A program made the translations under genes and the position numbers. A DNA stretch of 29,843 nucleotides from Halobacteriales archaeon QS_5_70_15. Its GTDB lineage: Archaea; Halobacteriota; Halobacteria; Halobacteriales; Haloarculaceae. Shown piece by piece: positions 15,530 through 23,067 of this stretch. Below the pieces are notes generated by a model. It was not told the origin of the DNA. It saw nothing but the letters and a program-made list of their open reading frames with translations, and ran no database searches. Positions within the stretch are counted from its first letter, which is position 1; each line of letters opens with the position of its first letter. The stretch covers positions 1 to 29,843 of the forward strand of contig PXRQ01000036.1 in NCBI GenBank assembly GCA_003022005.1, read 5' to 3'.

Positions 15530-16395
15530 GCCGCCGCCGGCTCCTCGCCGGGGTCGGCCTGCTCGCGCTCCTCGTCGGCCTCTCGGGCTGTACGCTGTTC
15601 GGTCCCGGTTCGGTGAACCAGGGGGAGCTGGCGGACGACCCGGCGAGCGAGTACGAGTGGGACGCCGACACCGACGCCTACCTCGAGGTCAACCGGAACA
15701 ACTACACCGCGGTCTACCGGGTGGGCCAGCGCACGACCGGCAGCCTCGAGCAGCCGTACACGATGGAGCTCTACGAGCGGGACGCGCTGGGAACCGACCA
15801 GCCGCTCGACCCCTCCTCGCTCCAGTTCCGCTACGAGAACGGGAGCCGGCTCCGGTTCGTCGACGGGGAGGGCGACTCTGCGAACCTCGTGATGTTCCGG
15901 GAGAACGGGTCGCGCGTCGACGTCCCCGAGGAGAAGCTGGTGGTGAACAAGACCCGGCGGCGGACCCGGGTGTTCCTCCCGAGCAACGAGACCGGCCAGC
16001 TGGCGTTCACGGCGCCGAAGAACGGCAAGCAGGTCGCCACGCCCACGTTCGTCCGCGGCTCCTACGAGATGGTGCTCCCGGAGGGCACCTCCGTCGGCCT
16101 GCCGGTGCTCGCGCAGGTCTCGCCGGGCGCCTCGCGCACCGAGACGGTCGACGGCCGGGTCCACGTCTACTGGGACAGCGTCGACCGGGCGTCGTCGGTC
16201 GTGGTCCGGTACTACCTCGACCGGGACATCACGCTGTTCGGGGGCATGGTCGCGTTGCTGGTCGTGCTCGGTGCCGGCGGCGCGGTCTACTACTACCGCC
16301 AGATCCGCGAGACGGTGAGGAAACGCGAGGAGGTGGGTCTCGACGTCGAGACCGACGACGAGTCCGAGGGGGGCGGCCCGCCCGGGTTCGGCTGA
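15526..16395 (+). CDS. Lipoprotein with C-terminal membrane segment (DUF5803-like)
   Basis: The 289-residue protein starts at GTG 15526, inside the DUF2110 stop codon. The N-terminus is a lipoprotein signal: Arg-rich MSRRR (Tat-like), a hydrophobic stretch, and lipobox LSGC with Cys22. An extracytoplasmic beta-rich domain (about residues 40-230) follows, containing several N-x-S/T sequons. A membrane segment (about 236-258, GMVALLVVLGAGGAVYYYR) and a charged cytoplasmic tail end the protein. I recall this as haloarchaeal DUF5803; the role is unknown. Its operon position after tfe and DUF2110 looks conserved rather than functionally telling. Confidence 0.85.
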   Translation: MSRRRLLAGVGLLALLVGLSGCTLFGPGSVNQGELADDPASEYEWDADTDAYLEVNRNNYTAVYRVGQRTTGSLEQPYTMELYERDALGTDQPLDPSSLQFRYENGSRLRFVDGEGDSANLVMFRENGSRVDVPEEKLVVNKTRRRTRVFLPSNETGQLAFTAPKNGKQVATPTFVRGSYEMVLPEGTSVGLPVLAQVSPGASRTETVDGRVHVYWDSVDRASSVVVRYYLDRDITLFGGMVALLVVLGAGGAVYYYRQIRETVRKREEVGLDVETDDESEGGGPPGFG

Positions 16396-16462
16396 CGGCC
16401 CCGAGTTGCGCCGCGCGTCCGTCACCGGGCCCGTTTTGACCTCGGCACGCGTAGCCCGCGCC

Positions 16463-17152
16463 ATGGAAGTCGCGCTGGTCACCGTCGGTGACGAACTCCT
16501 CGCCGGGGACACCGTGAACACGAACGCCGCGTGGCTCGGCCGCGAACTCGCCGCCCGGGGGGTGGCCGTCGAGCGCGCGACGACCGTCCCCGACCGGATC
16601 GAGGACATCGCCGAGGCCGTCTCGGAGTACCGCCGCCGGTACGACGCCGTGATCGTGACGGGCGGGCTCGGTCCGACCCACGACGACGTGACGATGACGG
16701 CGGTGGCCGAGGCGTTCGGCGTCGGCCTCGAGGAGAGCCAGGCGGCGCTCGACTGGCTCGCCGAGAACGGCGGCTACTCCCACGAGGACCTCGCGACGGG
16801 GACCGCACACATCCCGGCGGGTGCCCGGCCGCTTCACAACGACGAGGGCGTCGCGCCGGGCTGTGTCATCGGAACGGTGTACGTCCTCCCGGGGGTGCCC
16901 GACGAGATGGAGGCCATGTTCGAGCGGGTGGCCGAGGAGTTCGCGGGCGAGGCGAGCCACGTCGAGTTCGTCGAGGCCGACGAGCCCGAGAGCGGCCTGC
17001 TCGACCGGTTCGAGACGCTCCGCGAGCGGTTCGAGGTGAAGGTGGGGTCCTACCCCGGCGGCACGGTGCGAGTGAAACTCGAGGGCGAGCGCTCGGAGGT
17101 CGAGCGCGCGGCCGACTGGCTCAGGGCGAACGTCGCGGCCCCCGAGGAGTAG
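16463..17152 (+). CDS. CinA/MoaB-like molybdopterin-binding domain protein
   Basis: The 229-residue protein carries the MoCF/MoaB-like domain found at the N-terminus of CinA (competence/damage-inducible protein A). Characteristic motifs are VGDELLAGDTVNTN (residues 8-21) and VTGGLGPTHDD (65-75), followed by LPGVPDEM. The C-terminal nicotinamide-nucleotide amidase domain of bacterial CinA is absent, as is usual in archaea. Bacterial homologues have ADP-ribose pyrophosphatase or molybdopterin-related activity; which applies here is unknown. ATG 16463 sits 27 bases after a weak TATA-like GTTTTGAC. Confidence 0.9.
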   Translation: MEVALVTVGDELLAGDTVNTNAAWLGRELAARGVAVERATTVPDRIEDIAEAVSEYRRRYDAVIVTGGLGPTHDDVTMTAVAEAFGVGLEESQAALDWLAENGGYSHEDLATGTAHIPAGARPLHNDEGVAPGCVIGTVYVLPGVPDEMEAMFERVAEEFAGEASHVEFVEADEPESGLLDRFETLRERFEVKVGSYPGGTVRVKLEGERSEVERAADWLRANVAAPEE

Positions 17153-17207
17153 CGAGCGGGACGGGGACGGGACCCGGAACTCGTGGGGAGGGCTACACTG
17201 GTCGGTA

Positions 17208-17324
17208 TCAGCGGTAGAGGTGTGCGAGCCAGCCGACGACCAGCGCGAGCGACCCGATACCCACGACCCAGCCGGCGGCGTCCACCGCCCCGGCGTTCAC
17301 CGTCTCCTGTAGCGGGAGGTACAT
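17208..17324 (-). CDS. 38-residue single-TM membrane peptide
   Basis: This short minus-strand frame begins MYLPLQETVNAGAVDAAG and ends GWLAHLYR, then TGA. Residues about 16-35 form one strongly hydrophobic helix (WVVGIGSLALVVGWLA), with a short polar N-terminus and a basic C-terminal end. A TATA-like CATAAACC on the minus strand, centred near 17350, is 26 bases upstream of the ATG. That spacing and the clean hydrophobic design argue that it is real despite its length. The function is unknown. It converges with the CinA-like gene and diverges from the NAD-kinase-like gene. Confidence 0.7.
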   Translation of the reverse strand: MYLPLQETVNAGAVDAAGWVVGIGSLALVVGWLAHLYR

Positions 17325-17416
17325 GCCGACGGCTACCGCGGGTGGTGGTTTATGCCTTCCGGGGTCGGTCCGGGGTCCTCCGTGGGGGTTTTCCCCGCTC
17401 GACCGGAACCCCGCCC

Positions 17417-18511
17417 ATGCGCCGTATCGGGGTCGTCGTCAACCCCATCGCCGGGATGGGCGGGCGTGTCGGCCTGAAGGGCACGGACGGGAAGGTCGAG
17501 GAGGCCATCGAACGGGGAGCCGAGCCGCGGGCACCCGGGCGGGCGGTCGAGGCCCTCGGGGCGCTCGGCGAGCGCGCGGCGGGGCTCGACGAGGCGGTCG
17601 AACTCCTCGTCTGGGGTGGCCGGATGGGCGAGGCGGCGGCCCGCGAGGCCGGGTTCGATCCCGTCGTCGCCGGCGGCCCCGAGCGCGACGAAGTGGGGGC
17701 GACCACGAGCCGGGACACCCGCGAGGCCGTCCGTGCCTTCGTCGAGCGGGGCGTCGACCTCGTGCTGTTCGTCGGCGGGGACGGGACCGCCGTCGACGTG
17801 GCGGAGACGCTATCGGAACTCGGCGCGGACGTCCCGATGCTCGGCGTGCCGGCGGGGGTGAAGGTCTACTCCTCGGTGTTCGCGGTGACGCCCCGTGCCG
17901 CGGGACGGCTGGCGGCCGTCTTCGACGGGACCGAGACCCGCGAGGTGAACGACATCGACGAGGACGCATACCGGGGTGGCGAGGTCCACACCGAACTGCG
18001 GGCGCTGGCGGCGGTCCCCGTCGGCGAGGACCTCCAGTCCTCGAAGCAGGTCGGGGGGGGGACCGTCGAGCAGCTCGCCGAGGGCGTCGCCGAGGACGCC
18101 CGCGAGGATCCGGGAGCGACGTACGTCCTCGGCCCGGGATCGACGCTGGCGGCGGTCAAGCGCGAACTCGGGTTCGACGGGACCCCCCTCGGGGTGGACG
18201 TCTGGCGGGACGACGAGGTGCTCGCACTCGATGCCGCGGAGTCGGAGATCCTCGAGCACCTCCGCGAGCGGAACGTCGTGGTGGTGTCGCCCATCGGCGG
18301 TCAGGGGTTCGTCTTCGGGCGGGGGAACCCGCAGATCTCGCCCGACGTGATCCGGCAGTCCGAGGTCGAGGTCGTGGCCTCCCGGTCGAAGCTCGACGAC
18401 ACGGGCGTGCTCCGGGTCGACACGGGCGATCCCGCCCTCGACGAGGAGCTCCGGGGCTGGGAGCGCGTTCGCGTAGGGCGGTTCGAGCGCCGGATGGTGA
18501 ACGTCGTCTGA
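17417..18511 (+). CDS. ATP-NAD kinase family protein
   Basis: This is a 364-residue protein of the ATP-NAD kinase / AcoX-related family, with the nucleotide-binding motif FVGGDGTAVD (GGDGT at residues 120-124), an N-terminal GVVVNPIAGMGG segment and a PAGVKVYSSVFA loop. It is longer than canonical NAD kinase (about 280 residues) and has extra C-terminal segments (VVVVSPIGGQGFVFGRGNPQ), as in the archaeal ATP-NAD kinase-like branch whose substrate is not settled. ATG 17417 has a weak TATA-like GGTTTTCC 26 bases upstream. It is divergent from the 38-residue peptide gene, with only 92 bases between the two starts. Confidence 0.88.
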   Translation: MRRIGVVVNPIAGMGGRVGLKGTDGKVEEAIERGAEPRAPGRAVEALGALGERAAGLDEAVELLVWGGRMGEAAAREAGFDPVVAGGPERDEVGATTSRDTREAVRAFVERGVDLVLFVGGDGTAVDVAETLSELGADVPMLGVPAGVKVYSSVFAVTPRAAGRLAAVFDGTETREVNDIDEDAYRGGEVHTELRALAAVPVGEDLQSSKQVGGGTVEQLAEGVAEDAREDPGATYVLGPGSTLAAVKRELGFDGTPLGVDVWRDDEVLALDAAESEILEHLRERNVVVVSPIGGQGFVFGRGNPQISPDVIRQSEVEVVASRSKLDDTGVLRVDTGDPALDEELRGWERVRVGRFERRMVNVV

Positions 18512-18557
18512 GCCGGGGTCGGTTGACGGTCCACCGGTTCCGCGGCCCCGAGCCGTA

Positions 18558-18598
18558 CGTATAATGAATGATGGGGGTCCGGTTTGCCGTATAGTGAA
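18558..18598 (+). promoter_or_regulatory. Paired direct repeat upstream of the phoU promoter
   Basis: CGTATAATGAA at 18558-18568 and CGTATAGTGAA at 18588-18598 match at 10 of 11 positions and are exactly 30 bp apart, about three helical turns. The second copy abuts the BRE/TATA region (GATTAAGG, centred 28 bases before ATG 18631). This is good geometry for an operator bound by a dimer or by two dimers on one face of the DNA, perhaps the AbrB domain of the product. Confidence 0.5.
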
Positions 18599-18630
18599 GA
18601 TTAAGGTCATGCAAGGACAACTGTACCGGT

Positions 18631-19665
18631 ATGGAGACGCGGAAGGTCCAGCGGCTCGGCCCGTCGACGCTGGCGATGACGCTGCCGGCGGAGTGGGCCA
18701 AGGCACAGGACGTCGAGAAGGGCGACGAGGTGTCGCTGCGGATCGGGTCGAAGGGGACGCTGACGGTGATGCCCGAGTCGGTCCAGCAGGAGGAGAGCGA
18801 GGCGGTCATCCACGCGGGCGAACTGGACGCCGACGCCGTCGAGCGCGCCATCCTGGCACAGTACGTGCTCGGCCGCCGGGTGATCGAGGTCCGGGCCGAG
18901 GAGGGCGGGATGCTCGACTCCTCGACCATCAACGCCGTCTACAACGCCGAGACCCAGCTGATGGGGCTGGGCGTCATCGAGGAGACGCCCGAGCGCATCG
19001 CCATCCGGTGTAGCGTCGACCCGGAGGACTTCACGCTCGACAACCTCCTGCTGCGGCTCGAGTCGACGGGGTCGACGATGCGCAACGAAGCGATCAAGGC
19101 GCTCGCACACGGCAACCCCGACCTCGCCCAGCGCGCCCTGAACCGCGAGCGGCAGGCCAACAAGATCTTCGTCCTCCTGCTCCGGCTGATCTTCACCGCC
19201 TACCAGAACCCGAACCTCGCCCGCGCGGTCGGGCTGGACGACGGCTTCCCGCTCATCGGCTACCGCTCCATCGCGAAGAACCTCGAACTCACCGCCGACA
19301 ACGCCGAGGACGTCGCCGAGATCGTCCTGGAGACGGAGGGGCACACGCTCAACGTCGACAGCGCGACGATGCGAGAGATCCGCGAGTTCACCGACACGGT
19401 CAACGAAATAACCGAACTCGGCGTCCGCGCGGCCGTCGAGCGCGACTACGACCTCGCCATCGAGGTCAAGCGGCTGTTCCGCGAGATCGAGGACCGCGAA
19501 CGGGGGATGCTCGCCGAACTCCCGGAGATGGACAACCAGGACCTCCTCCAGGTCCGCGAGGTGCTGGTCAGCCTCCAGCAGACCGCACAGTACGCCGTCC
19601 GGAACGCCGAGATCGCCACCAATCTCGCCCTCGACGAGGACTCGGACTACGTCACGATCCAGTAG
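18631..19665 (+). CDS. phoU: AbrB-PhoU phosphate uptake regulator
   Basis: The 344-residue protein combines an N-terminal AbrB/SpoVT swapped-hairpin DNA-binding domain (residues 1-50: VQRLGPSTLAMTLPAEWAK through RIGSKGTLTV) with two PhoU-type helical domains (about 110-215 and 220-330). This architecture is common in haloarchaea and is annotated as a phosphate uptake regulator; unlike bacterial PhoU it can bind DNA directly. No pst transporter genes are in the window, so its targets may be elsewhere. The promoter carries a paired 11-bp direct repeat that may be its own operator. An unrelated minus-strand gene ends immediately after its stop, so the two converge tightly. Confidence 0.92.
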   Translation: METRKVQRLGPSTLAMTLPAEWAKAQDVEKGDEVSLRIGSKGTLTVMPESVQQEESEAVIHAGELDADAVERAILAQYVLGRRVIEVRAEEGGMLDSSTINAVYNAETQLMGLGVIEETPERIAIRCSVDPEDFTLDNLLLRLESTGSTMRNEAIKALAHGNPDLAQRALNRERQANKIFVLLLRLIFTAYQNPNLARAVGLDDGFPLIGYRSIAKNLELTADNAEDVAEIVLETEGHTLNVDSATMREIREFTDTVNEITELGVRAAVERDYDLAIEVKRLFREIEDRERGMLAELPEMDNQDLLQVREVLVSLQQTAQYAVRNAEIATNLALDEDSDYVTIQ

Positions 19666-20115
19666 TCACTCCCGCCGCTCCCCCGCCGGGTTCCGGGGTT
19701 CCTTCTCGCCGACCAGCCTGTTCCGGCTCGCCAGCCCGCAGCCGAACGCCGGGTGCTCGGCGAGGTGTCGGGGGACCAGGTGCCGCCGGGAGCCGGTGAC
19801 GGCCGCGCCCGCCGCCCCGACGTCGTCCGCGTCGAACCGGTCGGGCAGCCGCCCGTAGAGCCCGCGCAACGCCGCGAAGGAATCGAACACCGCGCGGTTC
19901 CCCGGGGAGTCCGCGCCGCGCTTGGAGACCGCGTAGCTCCCGTCCGGCCGGCGCTCCTCGACCGTTCGACGGAACGCCCGCCGGCCGGCCAGGGCGTCGC
20001 CGATGGCCGACCGGACCCGATCGGCGGTTTCCCGGTCGACCTCGACGGCCGTTCCCCCGATCCGGATCCGCACGACCTCCCCGTCACGCTCGACCCTCGT
20101 CGAGAACGCACTCAC
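19666..20115 (-). CDS. Uncharacterised haloarchaeal protein
   Basis: I cannot assign a function to this 149-residue protein. It starts at GTG 20115 (MSAFSTRVERDGEVVRIRIG). The N-terminal part looks like a small beta-rich segment followed by a helix with DRETADRVRSAIGDALAGRRAF. The C-terminal half contains AVFDSFAALRGLYGRLPDRF and HLVPRHLAEHPAFGCGLA, then a basic tail. No membrane span, signal peptide or Cys cluster is seen. Its stop is directly beside the phoU stop in convergent orientation. It appears intact, with normal acidic/basic balance and composition. Confidence 0.75.
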   Translation of the reverse strand: MSAFSTRVERDGEVVRIRIGGTAVEVDRETADRVRSAIGDALAGRRAFRRTVEERRPDGSYAVSKRGADSPGNRAVFDSFAALRGLYGRLPDRFDADDVGAAGAAVTGSRRHLVPRHLAEHPAFGCGLASRNRLVGEKEPRNPAGERRE

Positions 20116-20213
20116 GAGCGGGTCCGCTCCACGTCATGCGGCCGACGGTCGTGACTCGCCGGGAAAGAGGCTGTCGGACCCGTGTCAGCCCCAGTCGACC
20201 CCGGCCCGGACCG

Positions 20214-21482
20214 TCAGTCCCCGTCGAACCGGGTCCGGTCCGTCACCGAGAGGACTCCGCCGTCATCGGTCGGTGTGGGGGTCGGGCTCGGGCTCGGGCT
20301 CGGCGTGGGCGTCGACGTGCCGGAGCCGTCGGGGTCGGGCGTGGGGGTCGGCGTCCCGGCGACGAGGCCGCCGCCGGTCGGCGTGGGGGTCTGAGCTGGT
20401 GTCGGGGTCGGGAACGGCGTGTCGGTGGCCGTGGGGGAGGCCGCGGCCCCGGACTCCGGGGTGGCCGTCGCGGTCCCGCCGGACCCGTCGGTCGATCCGT
20501 TCGCCCCGCCGTCGGTAGATCCCTTGTTCCCGAAGACGTCCGTCTCGACGGTTCGCTCGTAGGTGAGCGCGTCAAGGGGGACCCGGACCTCCGTTCCGCC
20601 GGGGAGTTCGAGTTTCGCGTAGAAGTCGATTCGGAGGTCGGTCACCTGGTCGTTCCGGAGGTGCGAGGCCCACCACTCGTCGAGCCGGTCGTTCCGGATC
20701 GCGGTCCGCGTCGAGACGTTCTCGGTCGTCCCGCCCTCGATGACGTACTCGCGGTCGCTCGCCCCCTCGCCGACCGTGATCCCGTTCATCGTGATGGTGT
20801 AGCCGACCTCGGTGATGGTGTACGGGACGGTCTTTGGGTTGTAGACGAGGAACGAGGTGTCGATGGGCGTCCGCTCGTCGGTGACGTTCCCCCACGCCGC
20901 GGTCGTGCGGTTGACGTAGAGGACGGGGTCGGAGACGACCGACTGGCTCGCGTTCACCGGGCGCGTCTCCTCGGAGGCGAACGCGCCGATGAGGTCCGTC
21001 TCGACCCGCTGCTCCTGTCCGAGCGAGACCGAGCGGTTCCCCAGCACCGAGGACGTGACCGTCGCGTCGACGACGACGGTCGTGTTCTCGTCGTTCCGGA
21101 CGTGTGTGACCCACCAGTCCGGGATGCGCTCGTTGCGCATCCGCGTGGTGAACGGGAGCGTCGAGTTGCCCCGTTCGACCGAGAGCCCCTCCTTCGATCC
21201 CGTGGCCATCGCCACGCGGTTCATCCGGACGGTGTAGTCGACCGTCGTCCCCCCGAGGGAGACCCCCACGGGGTTGGGGTTGTTCACCACGAGGTCGGTC
21301 TCTATCCCGGTCGTCTCGTTCGTCACCTCGCCGAACCGGTTCTCGACGGCGACGACGGAGGGAGCACCCACTATCCCGAGAACGTAGGCGGTCCCGACCG
21401 CCGCGACCAGCACGACCACCACGACCAGCACCGTCCCGACCCGCCCGCGTCCACGGCGGGTGTCCCGCTCGACACGTTGCAT
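20214..21482 (-). CDS. LEA2/WHy-domain surface protein with Pro/Thr-rich tail
   Basis: The 422-residue membrane-anchored protein has an N-terminal basic region and TM helix (about residues 15-38, VGTVLVVVVVLVAAVGTAYVLG), then two LEA type 2 / WHy-like beta-sandwich repeats (about 45-175 and 180-315). Both carry the NPN or NPK turn in a hydrophobic strand (LVVNNPNPVGV and LVYNPKTVPY) and a WW-V/A-H motif (PDWWVTHVRND and DEWWASHLRND). A long Thr/Pro/Ser-rich tail with PTPTP units (about 330-410) follows, likely O-glycosylated and extended. The role is unknown; LEA2 proteins are linked to desiccation or lipid contacts. Many N-x-S/T sequons fit extracellular exposure. Confidence 0.85.
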   Translation of the reverse strand: MQRVERDTRRGRGRVGTVLVVVVVLVAAVGTAYVLGIVGAPSVVAVENRFGEVTNETTGIETDLVVNNPNPVGVSLGGTTVDYTVRMNRVAMATGSKEGLSVERGNSTLPFTTRMRNERIPDWWVTHVRNDENTTVVVDATVTSSVLGNRSVSLGQEQRVETDLIGAFASEETRPVNASQSVVSDPVLYVNRTTAAWGNVTDERTPIDTSFLVYNPKTVPYTITEVGYTITMNGITVGEGASDREYVIEGGTTENVSTRTAIRNDRLDEWWASHLRNDQVTDLRIDFYAKLELPGGTEVRVPLDALTYERTVETDVFGNKGSTDGGANGSTDGSGGTATATPESGAAASPTATDTPFPTPTPAQTPTPTGGGLVAGTPTPTPDPDGSGTSTPTPSPSPSPTPTPTDDGGVLSVTDRTRFDGD

Positions 21483-21632
21483 TCGGGCGAAGGATCGCGG
21501 AGGTGGTTGAAGTTTCTCGTGGCCGAATCGCTACGGTAGCGGTGCCGGATCGTCCCGACGGCGGACGGCAGCCTCGGGGGGTGCGACCGTCGAAGCGGCG
21601 GTATTAAGTGCGTGCTGCGGCGAGTCGTCCGC

Positions 21633-21827
21633 ATGGCTACACAGACGGAACGCACGGGGGACATGTCCCTGGGACTGAGCCTCCTGTTCGGGGCCCTCGG
21701 CGTGGTCGGGGCGCTCGGGATGTACCTGTTCGCGGTGAGCGGCGACCAGGTGTCCTCCGGGTGGGCGTTCGCGCTCGCGATGGTGGCCGCTGCCGTGCTC
21801 GTGGCGGTCGTCCACGTCTACGACTGA
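21633..21827 (+). CDS. Small two-TM membrane protein
   Basis: This is a 64-residue protein with two hydrophobic spans (about residues 12-33, SLGLSLLFGALGVVGALGMYL, and about 43-62, AFALAMVAAAVLVAVVHVY) joined by a short polar loop. ATG 21633 is chosen over the in-frame ATG at 21612 because TATTAAGT at 21602-21609 is the likely TATA box, 27 bases upstream. I believe it belongs to a haloarchaeal DUF family (DUF7525 from memory). No function is known. Its stop codon is the first codon of palindrome copy 3. Confidence 0.8.
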   Translation: MATQTERTGDMSLGLSLLFGALGVVGALGMYLFAVSGDQVSSGWAFALAMVAAAVLVAVVHVYD

Positions 21828-21910
21828 TACGGTCGTGCGTAACGGTTTATCGGCGATCGCCCGGCCGGGATCGGCGATCATCGGTAACGGCCCACGCACG
21901 ACCGTATGAG
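21824..21910 (+). repeat. Stop-anchored palindrome, copy 3 (full)
   Basis: The element begins CTGATACGGTCGTGCGTAAC; its TGA (21825-21827) is the stop codon of the two-TM protein. It ends CGCACGACCGTATGAG, the complement of CTCATACGGTCGTGCG. The inner arms (CGGCGATCG / CGGCGATCATCGGTAA) and the centre CCCGGCCGGG give a long imperfect hairpin of 87 bp. Confidence 0.92.
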
Positions 21911-21928
21911 ACGGACGATCCTGGCGAT

Positions 21929-21980
21929 TTACCGGTGATCGTCGACCCCGTGGCGCCCACCAGTAAAGGACCACGACCGT
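21929..21980 (+). repeat. Degenerate palindrome fragment
   Basis: The segment TTACCGGTGATCGTCGACC through AGTAAAGGACCACGACCGT resembles the inner part and distal arm of copy 6 (ACCGGCGATCAACCCGG through GTAAAAGACTACGTACGACCGT). It lies just after copy 3 and has no adjoining stop codon. It is probably a decayed copy. Confidence 0.4.
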
Positions 21981-22076
21981 CCGTACGGCGCCGCGGCGGT
22001 CGGTCGAAACCTCCGGGACGGTCGACGGGCGCCACCACGAGGAACCGTTAAGGGCGTCCGAACCGTACCGCCGCAC

Positions 22077-22301
22077 ATGGGTCAGATGAGCGAGGAAGAC
22101 GAGCGTATCCTGTCGTACCTGCGCGAGAGCGTGTCGGCCGGCGAGCGCTACTTCCGCGCGAAGAACATCGCCGAGCGGGTGGGGATGACCGCGAAGCAGG
22201 TCGGTGCCCGGCTCCCGCGGCTCGCCGAGGAGTCCGAGGACGTCGACATCGAGAAGTGGGGGCGGGCCCGCTCGACGACCTGGCGAGTCACTCCGCAGTA
22301 A
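22077..22301 (+). CDS. Small winged-helix-like protein (DUF7123-like)
   Basis: The 74-residue protein has a predicted helix-turn-helix/winged-helix fold: helices at about residues 6-18 and 27-35 (AKNIAERVGM), a recognition helix at 38-51 (AKQVGARLPRLAEE), then a beta wing ending KWGRARSTTWRV. The IAERVGMTAKQVGARLPRL core is a clear HTH pattern. ATG 22077 follows GTTAAGGG at about 27 bases; a second ATG at 22086 is possible. I recall it as DUF7123, a conserved haloarchaeal family. The DNA target and role are unknown. It is followed 28 bases later by the SRPBCC gene on the same strand. Confidence 0.82.
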   Translation: MGQMSEEDERILSYLRESVSAGERYFRAKNIAERVGMTAKQVGARLPRLAEESEDVDIEKWGRARSTTWRVTPQ

Positions 22302-22329
22302 CTATTCGTCCCGCCGCCATAGCCCGGAC

Positions 22330-22761
22330 ATGGCCGCCAGAGTCGAGCGGACGTTCGAGTTCGACGCCCCTCGGGAGGACGTCTGGGCGTTCATCGCGGA
22401 CCCCGAGAAGCGCGCCCGGCCGATCAGCGTGGTCGACGAGTTCGAGGTGACCGGCGAGAACACCGCCCGGTGGCACGTCCGGCTGCCGATTCCGGTGATC
22501 AACCGGACCATCGCCGTCGACACCGAGGACGAGGAGGTCGACCCACCGAGGTTCGTCCGGTTCGTCGGCCGCTCGAAGGTGTTCCGCGTCGTCGGCGAGC
22601 ACGAGCTGACCGACCTCGGGGACGGCCGGACGAGCCTCCGGAACCGGTTCACGGTCGACGGCCGCGTCCCGGGCGTCGAGCGGTTCTTCGAACGGAACCT
22701 CGACTCCGAGCTCGAGAACCTGCAGGAGGCCATCGCGACCGACCTCGGCATCGAAGCCTGA
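22330..22761 (+). CDS. SRPBCC (START-like) family protein
   Basis: The 143-residue protein has the SRPBCC/START-like helix-grip fold: the opening strand VERTFEFDAPREDVWAFIADPEK, central antiparallel strands (WHVRLPIPVINRTIAV, RFVRFVGRSKVF, SLRNRFTVDG), and the long C-terminal helix (about residues 115-140). It resembles CoxG-like/polyketide-cyclase-type members that bind hydrophobic ligands; no ligand can be named. ATG 22330 matches the family start; the upstream open frame is out of character. The stop codon is the first codon of a single palindrome arm (copy 4). Confidence 0.87.
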   Translation: MAARVERTFEFDAPREDVWAFIADPEKRARPISVVDEFEVTGENTARWHVRLPIPVINRTIAVDTEDEEVDPPRFVRFVGRSKVFRVVGEHELTDLGDGRTSLRNRFTVDGRVPGVERFFERNLDSELENLQEAIATDLGIEA

Positions 22762-22790
22762 TACGGTCGTGCGTACCGACGTACCGGTGA
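22758..22790 (+). repeat. Stop-anchored palindrome, copy 4 (single arm)
   Basis: CTGATACGGTCGTGCGTACC followed by GACGTACCGGTGA matches the gene-side half of the full elements. The TGA (22759-22761) is the SRPBCC stop codon. No matching distal arm is found in the following 300 bases. Confidence 0.85.
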
Positions 22791-23067
22791 ACGCCCGACG
22801 GGGAGTCCGACCGGTCCCGCTCCCTCCACGGCTACCCCCGATAGGCCATTCGGGTCGACCCACTCGGCGATACGAAGCCGAGGGTTTATACCGGGAGCCG
22901 TCGAACCGAGTAATGCCGACGCGACGCTTTTCTCGTCGCAGAGGCAACCAAACTGACGCGCCACACCAACGCCGGGTCGCCCGGTGCCCGGCCGACTCCC
23001 GTCCCGCCTCCTCGTCCGCCTTCGTCCCGCTCCGCTCCCGTCGAATGGAGCGGCCGCTCCGGCCCCG
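22791..23067. other. Gene-free stretch between convergent genes
   Basis: No supported gene is present. GTTTATACC (about 22885-22893) is a good TATA-like box 26 bases before an ATG at 22913, but the frame that follows is Arg/Pro-rich (MPTRRFSRRRGNQ...) and runs antisense into the oxidoreductase gene, so it is unlikely to encode a protein. A small RNA starting near 22913 remains possible; GCGACGCTTTTCTCGTCGC there can form a short hairpin. Confidence 0.45.

Noticed and set aside
17201..17210. CTGATAC at the stop of the 38-residue peptide as another stop-anchored palindrome
   Set aside because: Only seven bases match (CTGATACCGACC); the GGTCGTGCGT core is absent and there is no second arm.
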